A stretch of 8,796 bases of DNA from Evtepia sp. (GTDB lineage: Bacteria > Bacillota > Clostridia > Oscillospirales > Oscillospiraceae). The stretch is taken from the NCBI GenBank assembly GCA_029256465.1, contig JAQSXW010000025.1:1-8796 (forward strand), read 5' to 3'. How positions within the stretch are numbered: position 1 is the first letter of the stretch; the number at the start of each line of letters is the position of its first letter. Positions 1-5,595 of the stretch are shown here, one piece after another. The position numbers and the translations under genes were made by a program. The notes under the pieces are model-generated. The model did no database searches. It saw nothing but the letters and a program-made list of their open reading frames with translations, and had not been told where the DNA came from.

Positions 1-367
1 GCTCGGACAAAGAATGATTGAGTTGATCCATTTCCTTTTTTTGCCTAGAAATGCTTTGCAGAATATTTTCTTTGATGGAGCTAATGCTTTGTCGTTTATT
101 AAATTGCTGTAAAAAATTGATTGCACTTTCAAGGGATTGAATCGTTACCCCGCTGCCTTTTTCTGATGTCACTATATTCAGGTCGGAAAGCACACAAATC
201 GCTCGTCTGGCTGTTTCGGGTGAGACTCCATATTGGCTCGCAATCGAAGAACGAGCGTAGATTTTTTGTCCTACTTGATATTCCTGCCTAACAATGCGAG
301 ATGCAACATCCAAAGCAATTTGCTGGTAGCGGGGAATCGCAATCTGATAGTTTATTTCCTCATTCAT
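1..367 (-). CDS. GntR-type regulator, BusR-like, 3' end beyond window
   Basis: This partial gene is read from an ATG at 367 down to the left edge, giving 122 residues with no stop. An AAGGA ribosome binding site lies 9 bases upstream. Residues 12-75 form a GntR-type winged helix-turn-helix, with recognition segment YGVSPETARRAI (46-57) and a wing-like KGSGVTI (70-76). From about residue 80 the chain becomes polar and helical (FLQQFNKRQ, then many Lys, Gln and Glu), as in a coiled coil. GntR wHTH, then coiled coil, then a C-terminal RCK_C (TrkA-C) domain is the layout of BusR, which binds c-di-AMP and represses the BusAB glycine-betaine importer in streptococci and lactococci. The RCK_C part would be off the window, so the BusR assignment is an inference from the N-terminal half; GntR membership is much firmer. 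It lies downstream of the sensor kinase on the same strand with a 97-base gap and its own candidate promoter. Confidence 0.75.
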   Translation of the reverse strand, partial: MNEEINYQIAIPRYQQIALDVASRIVRQEYQVGQKIYARSSIASQYGVSPETARRAICVLSDLNIVTSEKGSGVTIQSLESAINFLQQFNKRQSISSIKENILQSISRQKKEMDQLNHSLSE

Positions 368-418
368 AGTCTCGTTTCCTTGTCCCTTCGAAAATGGATC
401 GCTGGCAAAATCGTTTCC

Positions 419-447
419 ATTCTACAACTTGTCTGCGTAAAAGTCTA
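419..447 (-). promoter_or_regulatory. candidate promoter of the GntR/BusR-like gene
   Basis: On the minus strand there is a -35-like TAGACT (447-442, four of six matches) and a -10-like TAGAAT (424-419, five of six) with exactly 17 bases between them. The transcript would start near 412, giving a leader of about 45 bases that contains the AAGGA ribosome binding site. No convincing hairpin terminator lies between the kinase stop (465) and this promoter, so read-through from the kinase is also possible. Confidence 0.4.
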
Positions 448-464
448 TAGTCACTTGGCGATCT

Positions 465-1841
465 TTACACGTCCGAATTCTGGAGAGGGAGGCAAAGCTC
501 GATGGTGCAGCCACCTTCGAGAGCATTTCGCACTCCGGTTGTTCCCCCGTGTGCCTTTAAAATTTGGCGAACAATGGTGAGACCGAGACCGTGGTTACTA
601 AGCTCAATCTTGTCTTTCGGCGCATTCAAATCCGTAAGCGTTTTCGGTGCAAAGCCAACACCGTTATCGGAAACAAGAAGAGAGCAGCAAGAATCATTTG
701 TTTCCAGAGTGATGGTAATGGCACAGCCATTTGGGTTGTGACCTATACTATTTGCGATTAAATTGGAGATCGCACGACGGAGGAGCTGTTCGTCTCCCAA
801 TGCTTTGGCGTTTTGTGCATTTTCATTCATCACGACCTCAAGGGTGTAGTCACTTGAAAGCCCTCGGTTTAAATAGTCGGCGGCGATACTACGCACAAGC
901 GCCGCCAGAGAAATGACGGTTTTTCGAATTGGTTGCATATCATATTCCAGCTTGGATACAAGGTTTAAATCTTCGATGAGGGCCTTGATCCGCTCGCTTT
1001 GGCTGCGGATTACCGAGGCCTGCTCACGACTATACGCAGGTAGCTCGGAATCCTGTTCCAATTGGCTTGCATAACCCATCACAAGAGAAAGGGGCGTTCG
1101 AATATCGTGGGAGACCGCAGCAATCCATGTGGTACGGGCGTTATCCCGCCTTTTTAATGCGAAATCCTGCCTTTGAAGCTGATTCGATGCTTTGTTGATT
1201 CCGGAAGCAAGAGGACTCAGTAGTCCACGGGTGGAAAGCACAACAGCTCTGTTTTCACTGAGCTCCTCAATTCCATTTGCGAGCGGCTTTAAGGAACGAA
1301 AGAATCGCAGACCAAAGAGTAAGGATAGTAGGATTGCCGCAATGCAATTGACGATCAAAACGGTTGGTACCCATAAGAGTGTGTGATCCATCATGGCTTG
1401 TGGCATTTCGATGCCATGCTTCCATACGGTCCCCTTTTCATAGCCAAGCACAAAGAGACCATCTGGATGCTGCCAAACATAGACGGGGTAGTCTTTGAGA
1501 TACCATTTGGTAAAACTAGCGACATCGTAAACTGAGTAGGAAAGCGGTACATCACTTGGCAGATTCTCACTCCAAATGACGTTTCCGTCCTCGCTTAAAA
1601 GCATGGCCCAACCATTGTTTTCCTTAATCGCAGATTGGGCGGGTATCGCAAGGGAAAAAACGCCATTCACTTGCGTTAGGCTATTTGCAAGCTGTGAAAT
1701 GTGGTAAGGCTTTTGCTGTGCCATTCTACTGGACTGAATCCCCCATGTAAGCAAGACAAAAAAATTCAGGATAAGCAATAGAAGCGTTACTCCGGCTGCG
1801 GAACAAACATAGCGAGTCAAAATTTTCATCATGCTCTTCAC
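465..1841 (-). CDS. sensor histidine kinase of antimicrobial-peptide two-component system
   Basis: This 458-residue membrane sensor kinase should autophosphorylate on histidine and pass the phosphate to the regulator encoded just upstream. Helix TM1 is at about 11-34 and TM2 at about 155-180. They flank an extracytoplasmic domain of roughly 120 residues with several Trp and Tyr, so it is not an intramembrane-sensing BceS-type kinase. A linker of about 60 residues leads to the H-box AAVSHDIRTPLS with phospho-acceptor His245. The HATPase_c domain follows: N-box around Asn360/Asn364, G1 box DNGVG (392-396) and HGLGL (417-421). All catalytic motifs look intact. The start is a GTG whose GTGA overlaps the regulator's stop, implying translational coupling; an ATG nine bases later (1832) is the alternative. 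Domain order and context match LanK/CprK-type sensors of lantibiotics or cationic peptides. The actual ligand cannot be read from the sequence. Confidence 0.9.
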   Translation of the reverse strand: MKSMMKILTRYVCSAAGVTLLLLILNFFVLLTWGIQSSRMAQQKPYHISQLANSLTQVNGVFSLAIPAQSAIKENNGWAMLLSEDGNVIWSENLPSDVPLSYSVYDVASFTKWYLKDYPVYVWQHPDGLFVLGYEKGTVWKHGIEMPQAMMDHTLLWVPTVLIVNCIAAILLSLLFGLRFFRSLKPLANGIEELSENRAVVLSTRGLLSPLASGINKASNQLQRQDFALKRRDNARTTWIAAVSHDIRTPLSLVMGYASQLEQDSELPAYSREQASVIRSQSERIKALIEDLNLVSKLEYDMQPIRKTVISLAALVRSIAADYLNRGLSSDYTLEVVMNENAQNAKALGDEQLLRRAISNLIANSIGHNPNGCAITITLETNDSCCSLLVSDNGVGFAPKTLTDLNAPKDKIELSNHGLGLTIVRQILKAHGGTTGVRNALEGGCTIELCLPLQNSDV

Positions 1842-2557
1842 TTTGTTTCTGCCCCCATTAGTTTATAACCAAGGCCTCGCACGGTGAGAAGAAACTGAGG
1901 CATGGATGCTTCCGGTTCAATTTTTTCGCGCAGGCGGCGGATATGAACCATGAGTGTGTTTTCATATCCGTATAGGTCATCTCCCCATACAGCACGGCAA
2001 AGCTGATCGCCTGTCACGATGTTTCCTTGGTTTTCGTAGAGCGTCTGAAGAAGGGAAAATTCCTTGGCGGTCAGAGTTACAAGACCAGTAGTGGAAGATA
2101 TCGTACCGCGATTCAAATTGATTTCTCGCTCACCCAAGCGGAAGATTGGCTTTTCCGTTTGCCTGAGAATAACGGGAAAGTACGCGCGACGGAGTACTGC
2201 ATGGAGCCTGAGCGTCAGCTCACGGGGCAAAAACGGCTTTGTTACATAATCATCCGCGCCGAGACCAAGTCCGAGCAGTCGGTTTTCATCCTCATCGCGA
2301 GCGGAAAGAAACAGGACCGGAACCGCACTGATGGTCCGAAATTCGCGCATGAGGGAAAAACCATCCCCATCAGGAAGAGAAACATCCAGAATCACGCAAT
2401 CCGGCTTTTCTGAGAGAAAAAAATGACGAGCTTCTTTGCAGTCTGCGGCACATAGGATGGTCCGATAACCTTCTCGCCATAAGATTTCGCTTACCATCTT
2501 GCGCAGTTCTGTTTCGTCATCTACGATCAGCAGTTTGCTGTCAAAAACATCATTCAT
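1838..2557 (-). CDS. OmpR/PhoB-family response regulator
   Basis: The gene encodes a phospho-activated DNA-binding protein. The receiver domain comes first, with the acidic pair in LLIVDDE, the phospho-acceptor Asp in VILDVSLPDGDGF, Ser in FLSARD and Lys in YVTKPF. A winged-helix trans_reg_C domain follows (LTAKEFSLLQTLYENQG, VHIRRLREKIE, LTVRGLGYKL). The frame is open back to an ATG at 2572, but I chose the ATG at 2557 (239 residues). It follows GGTGAT, a match to the extended Shine-Dalgarno complement, whereas 2572 has no such site and lies next to a perfect TATAAT that would place transcription start near 2567. The ATG at 2563 is a third option. It is cotranscribed with the kinase (4-base overlap) and divergent from the exporter. 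It probably binds the TAAG(G/C)TAA repeats at 2619-2662 and switches the exporter on, as LanR, CprR and NsrR do for their transporters. Confidence 0.92.
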   Translation of the reverse strand: MNDVFDSKLLIVDDETELRKMVSEILWREGYRTILCAADCKEARHFFLSEKPDCVILDVSLPDGDGFSLMREFRTISAVPVLFLSARDEDENRLLGLGLGADDYVTKPFLPRELTLRLHAVLRRAYFPVILRQTEKPIFRLGEREINLNRGTISSTTGLVTLTAKEFSLLQTLYENQGNIVTGDQLCRAVWGDDLYGYENTLMVHIRRLREKIEPEASMPQFLLTVRGLGYKLMGAETK

Positions 2558-2573
2558 CGCCATCACCACCATG

Positions 2574-2579
2574 ATTATA
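2574..2579 (-). promoter_or_regulatory. -10 element of the regulator/kinase operon
   Basis: A perfect TATAAT reads on the minus strand at 2579-2574. Seventeen bases further upstream is TCCCAA, which is unlike TTGACA, so the promoter would be weak or need an activator. The predicted transcription start near 2567 leaves a leader of only about 10 bases before the ATG at 2557. Confidence 0.45.
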
Positions 2580-2618
2580 ACGTAAAAGGGAAGTATTTGG
2601 GATGATTTCTTATGAGTT

Positions 2619-2662
2619 TAAGGTAAATGTAAGCTAAACTGCAGGCTCCCGTAAGGTAACTT
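2619..2662 (+). promoter_or_regulatory. phased direct repeats, likely response-regulator binding sites
   Basis: Three related 11-base units sit at a common phase: TAAGGTAAATG (2619-2629), TAAGCTAAACT (2630-2640) and TAAGGTAACTT (2652-2662). The offsets are 11 and 22 bases; the unit between (2641-2651) is degenerate. Tandem 11-bp direct repeats, one helical turn apart, are the standard target of OmpR/PhoB-family dimers, and such a regulator is encoded about 60 bases away. The first pair would sit just upstream of the -35 position of the exporter promoter. Binding by this regulator is inference; the repeats themselves are visible. Confidence 0.6.
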
Positions 2663-2672
2663 TGATAAAGTT
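2658..2672 (+). promoter_or_regulatory. candidate -10 of exporter operon inside an inverted repeat
   Basis: GATAAA at 2664-2669 is the best -10-like hexamer upstream of the exporter (four of six). At the -35 position (2641-2646) there is only GCAGGC, consistent with activator-dependent transcription. The element is embedded in a perfect inverted repeat, AACTTT-GAT-AAAGTT. Start would be near 2676, giving a leader of about 30 bases with an AAAGGAG ribosome binding site. Confidence 0.3.
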
Positions 2673-2704
2673 CTTTCAACAATCGCATAAAGGAGAACAT
2701 CAAA

Positions 2705-3619
2705 ATGTCAAATTTGATTACAACAAGGGGCCTTTGCAAGCAGTACAAAGCTGCCGTTTGCGTGAAGGATCTGGATCTCACCGTACCAGAAGGCGGTATC
2801 TATGGTTTTTTGGGTCCAAACGGCGCTGGCAAGTCTACGACCATGAAAATGATCTTAGGGCTTGCTAAACCGACCAGTGGCACCATTACGGTGTTTGATG
2901 AGGAGATGAGTAGCCGGAATCGTCTTTCCATCCTGAAAGAAATTGGGTCACTCATCGAATCCCCCAGCTATTACGGGCATCTAACTGGTATGGAGAATTT
3001 GAAAATCATCAGCACCCTCAAAGGCGTAGAAGAGAAAGATGTCACCAGAGTGCTGGAGATTGTTCGCCTAGAAAAGCAAAAAGACAAAAGGGTAGGGCAG
3101 TATTCCATGGGCATGAAGCAGCGTTTGGGACTTGCCTGTGCGCTACTGGGGAATCCGAAGCTATTGATCCTTGATGAGCCAACCAACGGACTTGATCCGG
3201 CTGGCATCCAAGAGATGCGGGAACTCATTTGCTCTCTGCCAGGGCGGTATGGAATGACCGTAATGGTCTCCAGTCACCTGCTCGGCGAAATTGACCAAAT
3301 TGCTACCTATGTTGGAATCATAAGCCGTGGCGAGCTTCTGTTCCAGGATACTCTTTCGAAGCTCTACAAAAAAAGCGAGCAAAGCATTGCGCTTCGCACG
3401 ATGGATAACGAAGCAGCGCTTTCCATCTTAGGGGCACAAGGAGTATCCTGTCGTATTCAGGAAAGGTACCTGTTGCTGCCAAAGCTCTCCGATGATGAAC
3501 TTGTTTCCCAGGTTTCGAGGCTCATGGAGCAAAGGATTGGCGTTGTGCGCATTGAAGAACGGCATAAGAGCCTGGAGGATATTTTCCTCAAGCTGACTGG
3601 AACGGCGGTGAGCTTATGA
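2705..3619 (+). CDS. ABC exporter ATPase, lantibiotic/cationic-peptide immunity type (LanF/CprA-like)
   Basis: This 304-residue nucleotide-binding subunit powers removal of antimicrobial peptides from the membrane. Walker A is GPNGAGKST (37-45), the ABC signature is YSMGMKQR (133-140), Walker B is LLILDEP (153-159) and the H-loop histidine is His191 in SSHLLGEI. Where most ABC ATPases carry the Q-loop glutamine it has glutamate in LIESPSYY (Glu85). This E-loop is a known mark of LanF proteins of lantibiotic self-immunity transporters. A C-terminal extension of about 85 residues follows the ATPase core. AGGAG lies 9 bases before the ATG. The next gene overlaps its stop (ATGA), and the two downstream permeases complete a LanFEG/CprABC arrangement. 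No lantibiotic structural or modification genes are in the window, so it more likely protects against foreign peptides than against a self-made one. A BcrA-type bacitracin exporter is the main alternative. Confidence 0.9.
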   Translation: MSNLITTRGLCKQYKAAVCVKDLDLTVPEGGIYGFLGPNGAGKSTTMKMILGLAKPTSGTITVFDEEMSSRNRLSILKEIGSLIESPSYYGHLTGMENLKIISTLKGVEEKDVTRVLEIVRLEKQKDKRVGQYSMGMKQRLGLACALLGNPKLLILDEPTNGLDPAGIQEMRELICSLPGRYGMTVMVSSHLLGEIDQIATYVGIISRGELLFQDTLSKLYKKSEQSIALRTMDNEAALSILGAQGVSCRIQERYLLLPKLSDDELVSQVSRLMEQRIGVVRIEERHKSLEDIFLKLTGTAVSL

Positions 3620-4368
3620 GGAAGGCACTTGCCATGGAATTTCAAAAAACAAGACGAAGAAAAGTCTGGGTTATTGTTTCCTTACTCCTTGTCGTTCAAC
3701 TCCTGTGGTCCTTTTGGGGAATTGGAAGGATGGATGCACATGAGCGTACCCAAGGTTGGATGTTTTTTTTCTACCAATTCCCGCTACTCAATTCCATCAT
3801 GATGCCAGTGATAGCAGCAGTCGTGGCATCGCGCCTGGGCGACATTGAGCATAAGGGGAATACGCTGAAGCTTCTCAGTACGGTGATGCCCACAGGTCAG
3901 CTCTTTGATGCGAAGTTTTTATGCGGCGCTTTCTATCTATCTTCCACAGTTTTGTTGCAGGTCATCGCTATGATCGCAGTTGGGTGTGCAGCTGGATTTG
4001 AGGGAGCGCCTCCCGCTTTGAAGCTAGGGTACTATTTACTCTTTACTACGAGCGTAAGCTTAACTATTTTTTTGCTGCAGCAAGCTCTTTCCCTTCTGAT
4101 TCAAAATCAAATGATTCCGCTTGCCGTGGGCATACTAGGAAGCTTTGCCGGACTTTTTATCATGTTCTTTCCAGAGCACCTGGAGCGGTTTATCCTCTGG
4201 GGATATTATGGTGTGCTCATGTTTGTCCGGATGAACTGGGATACGACCACGCGCATCACGGAGTTTTATTATCTTCCCGCTGACTGGATTGGCTTTCTAA
4301 CCCTAATCGTCCTATTTGGGATCATTTATCTCATTGGGCGCACCCTGTTTATTCGAAAGGAGATGTAA
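3616..4368 (+). CDS. ABC exporter permease 1 (LanE/MutE/CprB-like)
   Basis: This 250-residue integral membrane protein has about six helices (roughly 17-36, 52-72, 106-128, 140-163, 168-188 and 224-243) and a Lys/Arg-rich cytoplasmic N-terminus (KTRRRK). The segment after helix 2, EHKGNTLKLLSTVMPTGQLFDAK, is typical of ABC2-type immunity permeases (acidic residue, then KGNT, then a Pro-containing turn). Its ATG overlaps the ATPase stop by four bases, implying coupled translation. It should form the transmembrane channel with the ATPase and the second permease. Assigning it to LanE rather than LanG rests on gene order and is tentative; membership of the peptide-immunity exporter follows from the ATPase and the regulators. 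Confidence 0.82.
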   Translation: MRKALAMEFQKTRRRKVWVIVSLLLVVQLLWSFWGIGRMDAHERTQGWMFFFYQFPLLNSIMMPVIAAVVASRLGDIEHKGNTLKLLSTVMPTGQLFDAKFLCGAFYLSSTVLLQVIAMIAVGCAAGFEGAPPALKLGYYLLFTTSVSLTIFLLQQALSLLIQNQMIPLAVGILGSFAGLFIMFFPEHLERFILWGYYGVLMFVRMNWDTTTRITEFYYLPADWIGFLTLIVLFGIIYLIGRTLFIRKEM

Positions 4369-4371
4369 GGA

Positions 4372-5106
4372 ATGTTTCTTCGAACTATTCGAGCGGAACG
4401 TATGAAGCTTAAAAGCAGTCCAGTCTGGCTTGCCTTTTTCATTCTTCCTATTCTGCCAGCCGTGATGGGAACCTTCAATTATTTGCAAAACATTGGCATT
4501 TTGGAAGAAGAGTGGTATAGTCTCTGGACGCAGCATACCCTCTTCACCTGTTATTTCTTCCTTCCTGCCATTATTGGCGTTTATTGCTCTTATCTGTATC
4601 GACTGGAGCATCTCAATCATAACTGGAATGCGGTCAGGACAGTGCCAATCCCAGTATCTTATCTCTATTTTGCAAAACTCGTGATGGCTTCCCTCATGGT
4701 GCTTCTGACACAGGTTTGGACCGGACTCCTCTTTGTGCTCTCCGGAAAGCTTTGCGGGCTTTCATCTCCAATTCCGCCTGAGCTTTTAGATTGGCTTTTC
4801 TTTGGTGCCATCGGCGGGATTGTCGTCTGTGCGCTCCAGCTTTGTATTTCCCTCATCATCCGCAGCTTTGCGGTACCGGTTGGAATTGCGCTGATTGGCG
4901 GGATTGCAGGACTGGCGGCGGTTGCAAAAGGATACGGCGTCTGGTTTCCGTATTCCCTTTTGTGTCTGGGCATGCGGGCCAACCATCCGGGGGGACCTAT
5001 GCAGTGCGGGGTTTTTCAGTTTGCCCTCTGTTGTCTTTTTTACCTAGCGCTCTGCGTTGCAGTTGCTGTACTGTGGATGAAAAACCGGGATGTGGTTGCA
5101 GGTTAA
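4372..5106 (+). CDS. ABC exporter permease 2 (LanG/MutG/CprC-like)
   Basis: This 244-residue membrane protein has about six helices (roughly 18-36, 58-76, 99-124, 142-163, 167-186 and 215-236) and the same plan as permease 1, with a basic N-terminus followed by RLEHLNHNWNAVRTVPIPVSYLYFAK after helix 2. This is the counterpart of the EHKGNT segment, here with Asn-Trp. The two permeases are therefore diverged relatives, as expected for a LanEG heterodimer. The ATG comes 3 bases after the previous stop, with AAGGAG 9 bases upstream lying inside the end of permease 1. No hairpin terminator is evident after the stop; a run of five T at 5120-5124 has no stem before it. Confidence 0.82.
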   Translation: MFLRTIRAERMKLKSSPVWLAFFILPILPAVMGTFNYLQNIGILEEEWYSLWTQHTLFTCYFFLPAIIGVYCSYLYRLEHLNHNWNAVRTVPIPVSYLYFAKLVMASLMVLLTQVWTGLLFVLSGKLCGLSSPIPPELLDWLFFGAIGGIVVCALQLCISLIIRSFAVPVGIALIGGIAGLAAVAKGYGVWFPYSLLCLGMRANHPGGPMQCGVFQFALCCLFYLALCVAVAVLWMKNRDVVAG

Positions 5107-5126
5107 AGATCAGGAGTAGTTTTTCA

Positions 5127-5155
5127 TTGACAAAGTGAGCAAAGAATCATAAGAT
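5127..5155 (+). promoter_or_regulatory. near-consensus sigma-A-type promoter
   Basis: A perfect TTGACA at 5127-5132 is followed, after exactly 17 bases, by TAAGAT at 5150-5155 (four of six to TATAAT). Transcription would start near 5162. This is the best-matching housekeeping promoter in the window and makes the DUF1292/DUF1847 genes a unit separate from the exporter. Confidence 0.6.
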
Positions 5156-5169
5156 CTTAGCAATGATTC
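5144..5169. repeat. inverted repeat over -10 and transcription start
   Basis: Arms GAATCAT (5144-5150) and ATGATTC (5163-5169) are perfect over 7 bases. Between them TAAGATCTTA (5150-5159) is itself a perfect 10-base palindrome covering the -10 hexamer. With no T-run after it, it is unlikely to be a terminator; placed over a promoter it could be an operator. Confidence 0.4.
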
Positions 5170-5214
5170 AATCGAGAAAACGATCATATAGAACGGAGGG
5201 AAGTGAGGAACGGG

Positions 5215-5253
5215 ATGCATTCTTACAGAAGAAGCCCATTCCTCACAAAATAA
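5215..5253 (+). CDS. 12-residue leader ORF before DUF1292
   Basis: ATG at 5215 opens a 12-codon frame, MHSYRRSPFLTK, ending in TAA at 5251-5253. It is preceded by a purine-rich ribosome binding region, with GAGG at 5205-5208 six bases before the ATG and a second GGAGG at 5195-5199. Its stop lies two bases before the likely ATG of the DUF1292 gene (5256), which has no ribosome binding site of its own. The arrangement suggests that translation of the leader delivers ribosomes to the downstream start by termination and re-initiation. I recognise no family, and such a short ORF could be fortuitous. Confidence 0.35.
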   Translation: MHSYRRSPFLTK

Positions 5254-5255
5254 GT

Positions 5256-5543
5256 ATGACAGCTATGCATAAAGAGCCAGAACATGATAATCTCATGACT
5301 CTCACGATGGAAGACGATTCGGTGCTCCAGCTTCAGCCGCTTGTTACCATTGGCTATGAGGGGAAAGAATACCTAGCACTGACTCCTGCGGGGGAGGAAA
5401 GTGAAGACGTTTACTTCTACGAGTTTATAGAACATCAGGAAAACGAGATTGAGTTACTCAACATTGAAGATGAGGAAATCTTAGAGATCGTGCTTGACGA
5501 ATTTGAAAAGTGGTTTGATGAGCAGTTGGAAGCGGAGGAGTAA
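5256..5543 (+). CDS. DUF1292 family small acidic protein
   Basis: This 95-residue, strongly acidic protein has the DUF1292 (YrzB-like) pattern: MTLTMEDDSVLQLQPLVTI, then GKEYLALTPAG, an acidic stretch, VYFYEF, and IELLNIEDEEILEIV near the C-terminus. The family is common in Firmicutes; its biochemical function is not known to me. The frame is open back to an ATG at 5163 (126 residues), but that codon falls at the predicted transcription start, has no ribosome binding site, and would add a basic tail unlike the family. I therefore prefer ATG 5256, or 5265 (92 residues). Neither has its own Shine-Dalgarno site, so translation may depend on the leader ORF at 5215-5253. A weak hairpin lies at the stop codon and DUF1847 follows on the same strand. 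Confidence 0.8.
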   Translation: MTAMHKEPEHDNLMTLTMEDDSVLQLQPLVTIGYEGKEYLALTPAGEESEDVYFYEFIEHQENEIELLNIEDEEILEIVLDEFEKWFDEQLEAEE

Positions 5544-5560
5544 TCGTCTCCTCTTTATTA
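5535..5560 (+). terminator. weak hairpin terminator at DUF1292 stop
   Basis: GAGGAG (5535-5540) pairs with CTCCTC (5548-5553) around the 7-base loop TAATCGT, followed by the T-rich TTTATTA. Six base pairs and an interrupted T tract suggest partial termination at best, so the downstream DUF1847 gene may be cotranscribed. Confidence 0.35.
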
Positions 5561-5595
5561 GGCTCCTTTATTTATGATCTCAAAAGGAAGGAGAA

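Noticed and set aside
2027..2413. 128-residue plus-strand open frame opposite the response regulator
   Set aside because: It is antisense to a clear response-regulator domain, has no recognisable domain and shows no ribosome site; it is a by-product of the codon use of the real gene.
2575..2781. 68-residue minus-strand open frame across the divergent control region
   Set aside because: It overlaps promoters, the phased repeats and the start of the ABC ATPase gene, and its product has no recognisable features.
2705..5106. Bacitracin exporter (BcrAB) as the primary call
   Set aside because: There are two different permease genes and the ATPase has an E-loop (LIESPSYY), both typical of LanFEG/CprABC exporters. 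BcrAB remains only an alternative.
5104..5126. Intrinsic terminator after the exporter operon
   Set aside because: There is a TTTTT run at 5120-5124, but no convincing GC-rich stem directly before it.
4791..5138. 115-residue plus-strand frame overlapping the end of permease 2
   Set aside because: It is out of frame with a well-supported membrane protein and gives a Cys/Arg-rich sequence without any family resemblance.
5163..5255. N-terminal extension of the DUF1292 protein starting at ATG 5163
   Set aside because: The ATG coincides with the predicted transcription start and a palindrome arm, has no ribosome binding site, and the added basic segment is unlike DUF1292 proteins. Leaderless translation is not excluded.
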